A stretch of 64,000 bases of DNA from Rhodoblastus sp. (GTDB taxonomy: Bacteria > Pseudomonadota > Alphaproteobacteria > Rhizobiales > Beijerinckiaceae). Position numbers and translations under genes: made by a program. The notes under the pieces were generated by a model. That model was not told where the DNA came from. It was given only the letters and a program-made list of their open reading frames with translations, and did not search any database. The stretch lies in contig NZ_JAGRPM010000088.1 in assembly GCF_019449565.1 (NCBI RefSeq), forward strand, positions 62,001 through 126,000, given 5' to 3'. This document shows, in pieces, positions 25,384 through 34,395 of this stretch. The stretch's first letter is position 1. Every line of letters starts with the position of its first letter.

Positions 25384-28300
25384 TCAGGCTCTGTCGGGGT
25401 CGAGGCGCAAAATTTGTGCGCGGGGGCCCAGAACTTCTTCCGCCAGACCCAGGATATGGTCGTGATGCGTGAAGAGGATGGGTTGAATTGTCGCACTCGC
25501 GGCGGCGAGCGCCCTGAAGCCCGCCGCGGCGCGGGAATTGTCGAAACTGGCGAAAAGATCGTCGCCGACGAAGGGCGGAGCCTCGGAGCGCGCCGCGTAA
25601 TCCTCCAGAAAGGCCAGCCGCAGGGCGAGATAAAGCTGGTCGCGCGCGCCTTCGCTCAAGGCGGTCAGCTCCAGAGCCGCGCCATCGGCGCGCAGGGCGC
25701 GCAAATGCAGCCGGTCGTCCTCGCCAAAATCCTGGCCGAGACCGGCGTAACGCTCTTCGGTCAAGCCGGCGAAAAGCTCGCCCGCGCGCTTGAGCAGCGG
25801 GTCCTGCCGTTGGCCGCGCCGTTTCTCCAGCCCCGCGCCGACCAACAGGCCCGCGAGCTTGAGCACCGCCCAGCGGCGGGATTGCTCGGCGATTTCGGCC
25901 CGCGCGCTCTCGCGCTGGAAAATGGCCGTCTCGGCGCCCGCGCTTTGTTGCAGGCGCGCCAGCTCGTTTTGTTTGGCGCTCTGCTCGGCGAATGCTTCGC
26001 GCGCGCGGGTTTTGCGCTCGTCGCTCTGGCGTTCGATTGCGCCGAGGCGGATCAGGGCGGCGTCGGCGTCGAAATTTTCCGCCTCGCGCGCCAAAGTCTC
26101 TTCGTCCTGCCCCTCCGCGACGAGAGCCAGACTGCCGCATTCCGCGCCGATCGCCAGAGCCGCCGCCTCCCGCGCTCCAAGCCGCGCGGCGAGGAGTCCA
26201 GGCTCGCAGGAGAAGCCGAAATGCGCGCAGAGGCTTTGCAACTCGGCTTCGGCTTGGTCGCGCGCCGCATCGGCCAGCCGCGCCGCCTCGTCGCCAGCGG
26301 CCAGGGCCTTTTCGGCGCGGTCGCGCAGCACCGCCTTTTCCCTTGCTTGCGTCAGCCTGGTCCGCAATTGCGCCGCCGCAGCCTCCACCGGGCGCGAGGG
26401 AATGTCGCGCGCGCAAAGCGCCAGCAAGGCGTCGAGGCTGTGTTCGAAACCGGCAAGGTCCTTGCGGATCGCGTCGACGCGGGTCTCAAGCTCCTGCTCG
26501 TCGCGCAATTCGCCGGGCAGGGCGCGCCAGAAGGCGATGCGCGCTTGCGCTTCCTCGAAACCCGCATCGGGATCGAGCCGAAGCGCGGCAAGCGCGGGAC
26601 GCCAGTCGCCGCGCCAGGCTTCTTCCGCATGGTCCAGCAGCGCCAGTTGCTCTTTGAGCTTGGCGATGCGCTCGGGCGCGTCGGCCAGCCTCGCGCGAGC
26701 CTCGCGCGCCGTCGCCTGTGTCTTGGCGATCTCGTCGATCCGAGCCGCAATGCGTCGCGCCGTCGCGCCCGCGTCGAGATCCATCGCCGCAAGCCCGCAT
26801 TCGGCGGCGAGCGCCTGCAAGCCGGGGAGGATGCGCGCCAGCGTCCCGCGCAGCTCTTCCGCGCGGGCTTGATTGCGCCGCAAGGCGTCGCGGTCTTCGA
26901 TGAGCTGGTCCGCCTTGCCGCGCCAGAGCGACATGTCGCGCGGCGCAGCCGGCTTGACGCCGCAGCCTCGCCAGCTTTCGGACCATGCAGCCTGTAGCCG
27001 GGCGCCTTCCTCCGCCAGCGCGGCGAGCGCGGCGTCGGCGCGCTCCATTTCCGCCTGCGCCGCAACGATTTTTTCACGCTCGGCCTCAGCCGCCGCAGCT
27101 TGCGCGGCATTGGCGAGCAGGGCGTCGGCGCTGCGGTCGGCTTCAGCGGCGAGGCTTTCGAACAGGCGGGCCTTATCGCTCAACCGCGCGCGATCCGCCG
27201 GCGCATCGCCGCCGACAAGTTCTCGCAAGGCAAGCCATTCCTCGTCGCGGCGCGCGCGCGCCGCGCGCAACTCGGCGAGGCTGGCGAGCGGGCCTTGCAG
27301 CTCCAGCGCCCGCAACCGCGCGCTGGCTGCGAGGCGCTGCGCCTCGGCCTCCTGCGCCTTGGCGCGGGTTTTGGCTTCGCGCGCGGAAAAATCCTCGAAG
27401 AGGCGCGCCGTCCGGGCGATCGCCGCCGCGTCGGGGCTCTGGCTGCGCGCGAACAGGTCGAGGTCGCTCAGGGCCGGCGAAAGCCGGGCGCATTTTTCAT
27501 TCAGCGCGCGGGAGTCGTCGGCGCAGGCGCGCGAAAAATCGCGGAATGTGGTGTCGAGGCTCTCGACCTCGCCGAAAGCCCGCAGCTTTTCCCGCAAGGC
27601 TTCGGCTTCGAGCAGAGTGTCCTGCGGCTGGGCGCGCAGCGCGGCGAAACGGCCGGCTTCCTCGGTGAGCGCGCGTTGGGGCTGGTCTTTCCGCGCCAGT
27701 AGATCCCGCCCCCGCGCGACAAGCTTTTCGGCGCGCAGCAATATGGCCGCGTCGGGCGCGGCTGCGCGCAAATTTTCGAGCCCCGACAGCCCGCACGTCT
27801 GCGCCCTGAGATCGAGACTTTGCCGCGCCTCGCGCAGCGCCTTTTCGCGGCGGGGCAGGTCGGCGGCAGATTTTTCATAAGCGCCGCTGGCGCGAATGAG
27901 GTCGTCGATTTTTCCCGATTCCGCGAGCAGCGTGGCGTCAGGCGCTGCGGCGTCCCGCTCCTGGCGGGCGGCCTCGCGCATTTTGAGCGCCTGTTCGGCT
28001 TTCTCCGTCGCGCTGTCACGCGCCGCGAGCAGGCCCGCCAGCCTTTGCGCCTGCTCGGGGGAAATGGCGGCGAGATCGTCATATTGCGCGGATTGGGCGC
28101 GCAGCAGCGCGAGGCGGCGCAGGATCGGCGCGGCCTTGCGTAGGCGCTCCAGCCGCAGCGCCTCGGCTTGCGCCGCCTTCTCGGCGTGCTCGATTTCGGC
28201 GAGCTGTTCGCTGGCCGAAGCGATGGCCTCGCTCAGAGCCTTGAGCGTCGATTCCGAAACCAGCGCCTCGCGCTCCAGCTTGCGCGCGGCGTCAAAGCGA

Positions 28301-28851
28301 TCGAGCGCCTGATAGAAGGCGCGATGGCCGGCCTTTTTCGTGTCGAAGATTTTCTCGGCTTCCGCGTCGAGACCGGCGCGCAGTTCGAGCAAGCCGCGCA
28401 GGCCGGAGGCGGCGGCGAACAGGCTCGCGCCGATTTCGCCCTCCGCGCGCAGCATGTCATTGCCGCCTTCGCGCAGATTTTTGGCGTCAAGGCCGAAGGC
28501 GCGGTCGAAGATATCGCGCGTGGCGGCGCCGAGAAAAGGCGCCAAAGCGTCGTCGGGCAGGACGGCGCCGGACGCGTCGAGCAATGTGTTCTTGTCGCCG
28601 CGCCTGCGGAAGTATTGCAGGATCTGGCCGTTGCGCCCGCGCAGCGTTGCTCCGAGGCGCATGTCCTTCGGCCGCAGGAAAGTGATACGGCGCGGCGCGC
28701 CATAGAACAGGTCGCCGAGCGCGGCAAGCGCCGAGGATTTGCCCGCTTCATTGGCGCCATAGACGATATGGACCTGCGCTTCGGGGTCGAAACTCAGCTT
28801 CAGGCCGTTGAACGGGCCAAAGACGTCAAGCGTGAGGTCGAGCAGCCTCAT
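25384..28851 (-). CDS. YhaN-like AAA ATPase with long coiled coils (SMC/RecF type)
   Basis: A 1155-aa SMC-like ATPase. The N-terminal lobe has Walker A YGANEAGKSS (residues 31-40). The middle 900 residues are alanine/leucine/arginine-rich coiled coil. The C-terminal lobe has the ABC-type signature LSEGARDQLYLALRLA and Walker B PPFVGDDLFASFD, then the His-rich LFTHHDHILG. The pairing with a calcineurin-type nuclease resembles YhaN-YhaO and Rad50-Mre11/SbcC-SbcD, so a DNA end-processing role is likely. The ATG at 28851 overlaps the nuclease stop (ATGA); an upstream in-frame extension is antisense-type sequence. Confidence 0.85.
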   Translation of the reverse strand: MRLLDLTLDVFGPFNGLKLSFDPEAQVHIVYGANEAGKSSALAALGDLFYGAPRRITFLRPKDMRLGATLRGRNGQILQYFRRRGDKNTLLDASGAVLPDDALAPFLGAATRDIFDRAFGLDAKNLREGGNDMLRAEGEIGASLFAAASGLRGLLELRAGLDAEAEKIFDTKKAGHRAFYQALDRFDAARKLEREALVSESTLKALSEAIASASEQLAEIEHAEKAAQAEALRLERLRKAAPILRRLALLRAQSAQYDDLAAISPEQAQRLAGLLAARDSATEKAEQALKMREAARQERDAAAPDATLLAESGKIDDLIRASGAYEKSAADLPRREKALREARQSLDLRAQTCGLSGLENLRAAAPDAAILLRAEKLVARGRDLLARKDQPQRALTEEAGRFAALRAQPQDTLLEAEALREKLRAFGEVESLDTTFRDFSRACADDSRALNEKCARLSPALSDLDLFARSQSPDAAAIARTARLFEDFSAREAKTRAKAQEAEAQRLAASARLRALELQGPLASLAELRAARARRDEEWLALRELVGGDAPADRARLSDKARLFESLAAEADRSADALLANAAQAAAAEAEREKIVAAQAEMERADAALAALAEEGARLQAAWSESWRGCGVKPAAPRDMSLWRGKADQLIEDRDALRRNQARAEELRGTLARILPGLQALAAECGLAAMDLDAGATARRIAARIDEIAKTQATAREARARLADAPERIAKLKEQLALLDHAEEAWRGDWRPALAALRLDPDAGFEEAQARIAFWRALPGELRDEQELETRVDAIRKDLAGFEHSLDALLALCARDIPSRPVEAAAAQLRTRLTQAREKAVLRDRAEKALAAGDEAARLADAARDQAEAELQSLCAHFGFSCEPGLLAARLGAREAAALAIGAECGSLALVAEGQDEETLAREAENFDADAALIRLGAIERQSDERKTRAREAFAEQSAKQNELARLQQSAGAETAIFQRESARAEIAEQSRRWAVLKLAGLLVGAGLEKRRGQRQDPLLKRAGELFAGLTEERYAGLGQDFGEDDRLHLRALRADGAALELTALSEGARDQLYLALRLAFLEDYAARSEAPPFVGDDLFASFDNSRAAAGFRALAAASATIQPILFTHHDHILGLAEEVLGPRAQILRLDPDRA

Positions 28852-30077
28852 GACGCGGCGCCGCCGCGTTCCGCCCGCGCCAAAGCGAGGTCGCGCGCCT
28901 CGCGCAATAGCGCGTCGAGTTCGTCGCTCAGGCGCGGCGCCGGAGCCGGAGTCTTGGCCTCGACGGCGGCCAAGGCCGCGAGGGCGGCCTCGCGCAGGCT
29001 GGAATCGGCAAAACATTCGTCCAGCAAAGCGGCGAAGTCGAAATCGCTGTCGAGGCGCGGTATGGCGGGCGGCGGCGCAGTTTCGAGAATGAAGCGCTCC
29101 AGCGCGATATCCTCATGCGCGCGCTGGGCCGCCGCCTCGATCTCGTCGCGCCAGCGCGCGGGGTCGGCGGCCAGTTGGCCATGCAGCGGGCTGGCGCCGC
29201 CAATGCGAATGCGCAAAGCGAGCAGCCGGCCCTCCGCCAATGCGACCTCGACGCGCGCTTGCGCTTCCACCGCGCGCAGCAGGCTTGCGGCATCATCATG
29301 GGCGGCGGCGTCGAGCGTAATTTCCGCAAATCGCGCGCGATCGACGATCAGCCGGCGCGGGGGGGCGGCGCGGCCATCCTCGACATCGACCAGAACCGCG
29401 CCCTTGGGACCGGTTTCGCGAATGCTGCGGCCTTGCAGATTGCCGGGAAAGACCACCCAGGGGTCCTGCGCCGCCACTTCATGGGCGTGGACATGGCCGA
29501 GCGCCCAGTAATCGTAATTTTTCGCGCGCAGGTCGTCGAGCGTGCAGGGCGCGTAGGCGGCGTGGCCGGGGCGCCCGTCGAGCGAGCTGTGCAGCACGCC
29601 GATATTGAACCAGCCGGGCTTCGGCGCCGGGTAGGCTCGGGCGAGGTTTTCGCTCTCGACGCGATCCGCGAAGCCGCGCCCGTGCAAGACGACGCGCAGA
29701 TCCGGCAATTCGAAGCTGCCGGGCCGCCGGGTCGGAAATTGCCTGGCCAGATCGGGTAGGACGAGGCTTCGGGTGACGACGGAATCGGCGTCATGATTGC
29801 CCTTGAGCAGAAAGATCGGAATTCCCGCCTTGGCGAGCCGCGCGATCTGGCGGTTGAAGAACAGGGCGATGGAAGCGTCGCGCCAGTCGCCGTCAAAGAT
29901 GTCGCCGGCGAAAATGGCGAAGGCGATTGGCTCCTCCAGCGCCCGGTCGATCAGGTCCGTAAAGGCCTCGCGGCTGGCGCCCGCGAGGCGCGCGGCCAGA
30001 TTTTCGTCGCGCAGGCTCAGGCCCTTGAACGGGCTGCCCAGATGAAGATCGGCGGCGTGGAGGAAGGTGAAGCGCAT
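28848..30077 (-). CDS. YhaO-like metallophosphoesterase, DNA repair nuclease
   Basis: A 409-aa Mre11/SbcD-type protein. Metal-site motifs are complete: LHAADLHLGSP, FAGDIFDGDW, LLKGNHDA, GVLHSSLDG and ALGHVHAHEV. A C-terminal capping and partner-binding region follows. It is the first gene of the pair; its stop overlaps the ATPase start by 4 bp. It has no signal peptide and acts in the cytosol. It is divergent from the nitrilase gene. Confidence 0.88.
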   Translation of the reverse strand: MRFTFLHAADLHLGSPFKGLSLRDENLAARLAGASREAFTDLIDRALEEPIAFAIFAGDIFDGDWRDASIALFFNRQIARLAKAGIPIFLLKGNHDADSVVTRSLVLPDLARQFPTRRPGSFELPDLRVVLHGRGFADRVESENLARAYPAPKPGWFNIGVLHSSLDGRPGHAAYAPCTLDDLRAKNYDYWALGHVHAHEVAAQDPWVVFPGNLQGRSIRETGPKGAVLVDVEDGRAAPPRRLIVDRARFAEITLDAAAHDDAASLLRAVEAQARVEVALAEGRLLALRIRIGGASPLHGQLAADPARWRDEIEAAAQRAHEDIALERFILETAPPPAIPRLDSDFDFAALLDECFADSSLREAALAALAAVEAKTPAPAPRLSDELDALLREARDLALARAERGGAAS

Positions 30078-30200
30078 GAAAAGACCGGCGGCGGCGATTC
30101 GCCTTGTTCCAGTCTAGGCGCTGCCGGGAGGCGAAAGAAGAGACCCCCTTGTTTTGCGGCGCCAAACTTGCTCTTTTGACCGCGAAAAAACGGAGTCGCG

Positions 30201-31025
30201 ATGAAGACCTGCGTCATCCAGATGAATTCGACCAGCGACAAAGCCGCGAATCTGGCCCAGGCGCGGCGCTTGATCGAACAGGCCGTGGCGCTGGAAAATC
30301 CGGACTGGATCGCACTTCCCGAGGTGTTCGATTTCCTCGGCGGCTCCAAGGCCGAGAAATTCGAGGCCGCCGAAGTCCTCCGCGAAGGGCCGGCCTATGC
30401 TCTTTGCGCCGAACTCGCTGCGAAACATGGACTCTTCATCCACGCCGGCTCCTTTCTGGAAAGGGACGCCGACGGCGAGCATCTCTCCAACACCACCGCC
30501 GTGTTCGACCGTCAAGGCCGGGAAATTGCGCTCTACCGCAAGATCCACATGTTCGACGTGACCACGCCGGATGGCGCGTCCTATCGCGAAAGCGCCGTGT
30601 TCAAGCCCGGCGAGCAGGTCGTGACCTATGAGGCCGAGGGCGTGACCTTCGGCTGCGCGATCTGCTACGACATCCGCTTTCCGGCGCTGTTCCAGGCGCT
30701 GGCGGCGCGCGGCGCGCAGGCCATCGTGCTGCCCGCCGCCTTTACGCTCCAGACCGGCAAGGACCATTGGGAAGTTCTCTGCCGCGCCCGCGCCATCGAG
30801 ACGCAATGCTATTTTCTGGCGCCTGCCCAGGTCGGCGCCCATCGCGTGAAGGACGAAACGCGCCTGACCTATGGCCATTCGCTGATTTGCGACCCGTGGG
30901 GCCACAAGATCGCCATGGCGTCCGATGGGCCGGGCTTCGTCACGGCGCGGCTCGATCTCGCGCTCGTCGCCAAGGTGCGCGCCTCCATCCCGGTCGCGGC
31001 GCAACGGCGCGAGTTTTTCTCATGA
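30201..31025 (+). CDS. Carbon-nitrogen hydrolase, Nit1-like (deaminated glutathione amidase type)
   Basis: A 274-aa nitrilase-superfamily enzyme. The catalytic triad is Glu41 (IALPEVFDF), Lys114 (LYRKIHMFD) and Cys155 (GCAICYDIRFP). The LYRKIHMFDV and SALICYD-type context matches the Nit/NIT1 branch that hydrolyses deaminated glutathione, though the substrate is not proven. Its stop overlaps the modB start by ATGA, so the enzyme is co-translated with a molybdate permease, an unusual pairing. Confidence 0.85.
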   Translation: MKTCVIQMNSTSDKAANLAQARRLIEQAVALENPDWIALPEVFDFLGGSKAEKFEAAEVLREGPAYALCAELAAKHGLFIHAGSFLERDADGEHLSNTTAVFDRQGREIALYRKIHMFDVTTPDGASYRESAVFKPGEQVVTYEAEGVTFGCAICYDIRFPALFQALAARGAQAIVLPAAFTLQTGKDHWEVLCRARAIETQCYFLAPAQVGAHRVKDETRLTYGHSLICDPWGHKIAMASDGPGFVTARLDLALVAKVRASIPVAAQRREFFS

Positions 31026-31732
31026 ACTGGTCCGATTTCGCGCTGACGCCCGAGCAGATTTCCGCCATCGAGCTGAGCCTGCGGGTCGGCCTCGCCGCGA
31101 CCTTTTGCAGCCTGCCCTTCGCGGTTCTCGTGGCCTATGCGCTGGCGCGCTGGAATTTCCCCGGCAAGATGCTGTTCGACGCCTTCGTCCATCTGCCTTT
31201 GGTGCTGCCGCCGGTGGTCACGGGCCTCGTGCTGCTGCTCACCTTCGGGCGCAAGGCGCCCGTGGGCGCTTTTCTCGCCGATCATTTCGGCATTGTGTTC
31301 GCCTTCCGCTGGACGGGCGCGGCGCTGGCCTCGGCGGTGATGGGCTTTCCTCTAATGGTGCGGGCGATCCGCCTGTCGCTGGAGGCGGTCGATCCCCGGC
31401 TGGAGCGCGCGGCCTCCTCGCTCGGCGCGCCGCCTCCCGCCGTTTTCCTACTGGTCACGCTGCCGCTCGCCGCGCCCGGGCTGATCGCCGGCGCGGTGCT
31501 CGGCTTCGCCAAGGCTCTGGGCGAATTCGGCGCGACGATCACCTTTGTCTCCAACATCCCCGGCGAAACGCGCACCATTCCGGCCGCGATCTACACGCTC
31601 ACCCAGACGCCCGGCGGCGACATGGGCGCGCTGTCGCTTTCCGTCATCGCCGCCGGTCTGGCCATTGGCGCCCTGGTCGCGTCGGAATTGCTCGCCCGCC
31701 GCATGCGGCCGCGCCGGAAAGTTTCGTCATGA
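31022..31732 (+). CDS. modB: Molybdate ABC transporter permease
   Basis: A 236-aa inner-membrane permease with about five hydrophobic segments. The permease EAA loop is visible as LEAVDPRLERAASSLGAPPPAVF. The C-terminal FAKALGEFGATITFVSNIPGETRTIP is characteristic of ModB. The ATG at 31022 overlaps the nitrilase stop. modC follows with a 4-bp overlap. The periplasmic binding protein gene modA is not adjacent. Confidence 0.9.
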   Translation: MNWSDFALTPEQISAIELSLRVGLAATFCSLPFAVLVAYALARWNFPGKMLFDAFVHLPLVLPPVVTGLVLLLTFGRKAPVGAFLADHFGIVFAFRWTGAALASAVMGFPLMVRAIRLSLEAVDPRLERAASSLGAPPPAVFLLVTLPLAAPGLIAGAVLGFAKALGEFGATITFVSNIPGETRTIPAAIYTLTQTPGGDMGALSLSVIAAGLAIGALVASELLARRMRPRRKVSS

Positions 31733-32820
31733 TTGAAGTGGACGTGGCGCTCAGCCGCGGCGATTTCGACCTGAACGTCTCTTTCGCGAGTTCGGCGGGC
31801 GTCACGGCGCTGTTCGGCCCGTCCGGCTCCGGAAAATCGACGCTGATCGACCTCATCGCCGGTCTGGCGCGGGCGGATCGCGGCCGCATTGTCGTCGGCG
31901 GGCGCGTGCTGGCGGATAGCGAGAAGGGAATCTTCCTTTCGACGCGCAAGCGCCGCGTCGGGCTGGTGTTTCAGGACGCCATGCTGTTTCCGCATCTCAA
32001 TGTGCGGCAGAACTTGCGCTTCGGCGCCTTTTTCGCGCCGCGCGGCGCACGGCGCCTGCCGATGAGCGAGGTCGTGGACAAGCTCGGCATCGGCGCGCTG
32101 ATGGACCGTCGCCCGATCGATCTTTCCGGCGGCGAACGCCAGCGGGTCGGGGTGGCGCGGGCGCTGCTCGCGGCGCCGGACATTCTGCTGATGGACGAGC
32201 CCTTCGCCTCGCTCGATGTGGCGCGGCGCCGCAAGGCGATGGGGCTGGTGGAAATGACCCGCGACCTGTTCGGCATTCCGATCGTGCTGGTCTCGCACCA
32301 GATCGAGGAGGTCATGCGGCTGGCCGGGCAGGTGGTGATGATCGAGCGCGGCAAAATCAAGGAAGTTGGCGCGCCAGAGGCGATCTTCGCCAGCGCCCGC
32401 CCGGAAAATCCCTCCGAGCGTTTCGGCGTCGGCTCAAGCCTCACCTGCACGGCGTCCGATTTCGACGCCCGTTACGGGCTGACCCGGCTGCACCATCCGT
32501 CGGGCGAGATTTTTGCGGCGGGAAGCGTCGCCACGCCCGGAGCGGCGACGCGCATCTATGTCAAGGCGGTCGATGTCGCCTTGGCCCGCAAGCCGCCGCT
32601 GGAAACCTCGATCCGAACAGTGCTCAGGGGAAAGATCATACGCGTCGCGGGCGGCGAGGGGCCGCTGGCTCTGGCCCTGCTCGAACTGGCGGGCGGCGAG
32701 CAGCTTTACGCCTCGCTGACGCGCATGGCGGCCGATGAATTGCAGCTTGCGCCCGGCGTCGAGGCGTTCGCGCTGGTCAAGGCGGTGGCGCTCGACGAGC
32801 GCGAAATGGCGGCCGGCTGA
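31729..32820 (+). CDS. modC: Molybdate ABC transporter ATP-binding protein
   Basis: A 363-aa ATPase. Walker A is GPSGSGKSTLIDLIAG, the Q loop is VGLVFQDAMLFPHL, the signature is DLSGGERQRVGVARAL, Walker B is DILLMDEPFASLD and the switch His is in LVSHQIEE. Residues about 290-360 form a molybdate-binding (MOP-like) regulatory domain, ETSIRTVLRGKIIRV, typical of ModC. The ATG at 31729 overlaps the modB stop. Together with modB it forms a transporter missing its binding protein here. Confidence 0.9.
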   Translation: MIEVDVALSRGDFDLNVSFASSAGVTALFGPSGSGKSTLIDLIAGLARADRGRIVVGGRVLADSEKGIFLSTRKRRVGLVFQDAMLFPHLNVRQNLRFGAFFAPRGARRLPMSEVVDKLGIGALMDRRPIDLSGGERQRVGVARALLAAPDILLMDEPFASLDVARRRKAMGLVEMTRDLFGIPIVLVSHQIEEVMRLAGQVVMIERGKIKEVGAPEAIFASARPENPSERFGVGSSLTCTASDFDARYGLTRLHHPSGEIFAAGSVATPGAATRIYVKAVDVALARKPPLETSIRTVLRGKIIRVAGGEGPLALALLELAGGEQLYASLTRMAADELQLAPGVEAFALVKAVALDEREMAAG

Positions 32821-32897
32821 ACCCGGCTCAATGACTTGCACAAACTTTACATGCGAAGACACAGAGCCTAAACCGGCGCTCCGCAACGGAGGGCGCG

Positions 32898-33734
32898 ATG
32901 GAAAATTTCGTCAAGGCCCGGGCCGCGGCTGACGCGCTTCTCGCCCGTATACGCGTCAAGCCGGTCGTCATGGGTATTTTGAATGTCACGCCGGATTCCT
33001 TCTCCGACGGCGGGCGCTTCGTCGCGGCCGAGGCGGCCCTGACCCACGCCCGGGCGATGATGGCGGCGGGCGCGGACATGGTCGACATTGGCGCGGAATC
33101 GACCCGGCCTGGCTTCGTCCCGGTGGAAGAAGCCGAGGAATGGGCGCGGCTGGAGATGGTGCTGCCTCTCCTGATCGAAGACGTCGATTTGCCCGTTTCC
33201 ATCGACACCACCAAGGCGGCGATCGCCCGCCGCGCGGCGGCGCTCGGCGCGGCCATGATCAACGACGTCTCCGGACTGCGCGCGGACCCGGCCATGGCCG
33301 AGGTCGCGGCGGAGAGCGGCGCGGCTCTGGTCGTGATGCATCATTGCGCCGAGATCGACCCGGACCGCGACATTATCGCCGACATGTTCGCCTTTTTCGA
33401 CGAGACGCTGGAGCTGGCGCGGGCCGCCGGCATCGCGCGTGAAAGAATCGTGCTCGATCCCGGCATAGGCTTCGGCAAGAGCCTGCGGCAGAACCTTCTC
33501 GCCATCGACGCCTGCGGCCCGCTCGGAGAGAAATTCGGCCTGCCCGTCCTGATCGGCACCTCGCGCAAGAGCTTTATTGGCGCGCTCTCGCCTGCGCCCG
33601 CAAAAGACCGTCTCGCAGGGACTCTTGCCGCCCATTTGCGCGCCTTCTCGCGCGGCGCGGCGATCTTTCGCGTCCATGACGTGGCGGAACATGTCGCCGC
33701 CCTGAAAATCTGGAGCGAAATTGACCGCGCCTGA
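32898..33734 (+). CDS. folP: Dihydropteroate synthase
   Basis: A 278-aa TIM-barrel enzyme joining 7,8-dihydropterin pyrophosphate and p-aminobenzoate. Signatures are GILNVTPDSFSDGG, MVDIGAESTRPG, SIDTTKAAIA, MINDVSGLRADP, the VLDPGIGFGKS loop and the C-terminal GTSRKSF. All are intact. The upstream 77 bp contain a short GC hairpin. folK follows with a 14-bp overlap; folB, which often sits between them, is missing. Confidence 0.95.
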   Translation: MENFVKARAAADALLARIRVKPVVMGILNVTPDSFSDGGRFVAAEAALTHARAMMAAGADMVDIGAESTRPGFVPVEEAEEWARLEMVLPLLIEDVDLPVSIDTTKAAIARRAAALGAAMINDVSGLRADPAMAEVAAESGAALVVMHHCAEIDPDRDIIADMFAFFDETLELARAAGIARERIVLDPGIGFGKSLRQNLLAIDACGPLGEKFGLPVLIGTSRKSFIGALSPAPAKDRLAGTLAAHLRAFSRGAAIFRVHDVAEHVAALKIWSEIDRA

Positions 33735-34215
33735 GGAGCACCGCATTGGTCTCGGCCTCGGCGCCAATCTCGGCGACGCGGCCGCCAGCCTGCGCCGCGC
33801 CGTGGCCTTGCTGCGGGAAGCAGGACTGGCGTTCGACGCCGTCTCGTCGCTCTACGCCACAAAGCCCTGGGGCGTGACCGACCAGCCGGATTTCGTCAAC
33901 GCCTGCGCTCTGGCGCGGACCACGCTCGATCCGCTGCCGCTGCTCGACCTGATCAAGGCGACGGAGCAGGCGATGGGCCGCCGCGAGACGCGGCGATGGG
34001 GTCCGCGCGTCATCGACATCGATCTGCTCTTTTACGACGATTTGCGCTGGCGCGACGAGCGGCTGACCCTGCCGCATCCCGGCGTGCTGGAGCGCGCCTT
34101 CGTGCTGTTGCCGCTGGTCGAAATCGCGCCCGATCTCGTGCTGGAAGGGACGCGGCTGTCGAGCGCGGCGGCGGCAGCCGACGCGCGGGGAATCACCCGC
34201 CTGTCGCCATTTTGA
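33721..34215 (+). CDS. folK: 2-amino-4-hydroxy-6-hydroxymethyldihydropteridine diphosphokinase
   Basis: A 164-aa kinase that pyrophosphorylates hydroxymethyldihydropterin, the step before FolP. It has GLGLGANLGDAAASL, the KPWGVTDQPDFVNACA loop, and the ATP/metal signature RRWGPRVIDIDLLFYDD, then LPHPGVLERAFVLLPL. The start is a TTG inside the end of folP (14-bp overlap), which gives the proper N-terminus; no ATG is available before the conserved GANLGD motif. Translational coupling is implied. Confidence 0.92.
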   Translation: MTAPEEHRIGLGLGANLGDAAASLRRAVALLREAGLAFDAVSSLYATKPWGVTDQPDFVNACALARTTLDPLPLLDLIKATEQAMGRRETRRWGPRVIDIDLLFYDDLRWRDERLTLPHPGVLERAFVLLPLVEIAPDLVLEGTRLSSAAAAADARGITRLSPF

Positions 34216-34395
34216 TATGCCTTTCTGCATCGCTCACGGCATTTAAGCCGTAGGCGGAACAATTACTTAATGAGTTTGACCGAAACTAGGCGCACCGGAG
34301 CCCACGAGCGGTCCGCGGCGGCGTCCGCCATTCGCTTGGTGTTGTTCACAGCGCGATACAGGCGCGGCGCCCCGGGAAAGTGACCGGGTTCGTGT

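Noticed and set aside
24859..26997. A 712-codon open frame on the plus strand
   Set aside because: It is antisense to the yhaN-like ATPase. It has no domain, is arginine/glutamine-rich, and reflects GC-rich codon structure of the true gene.
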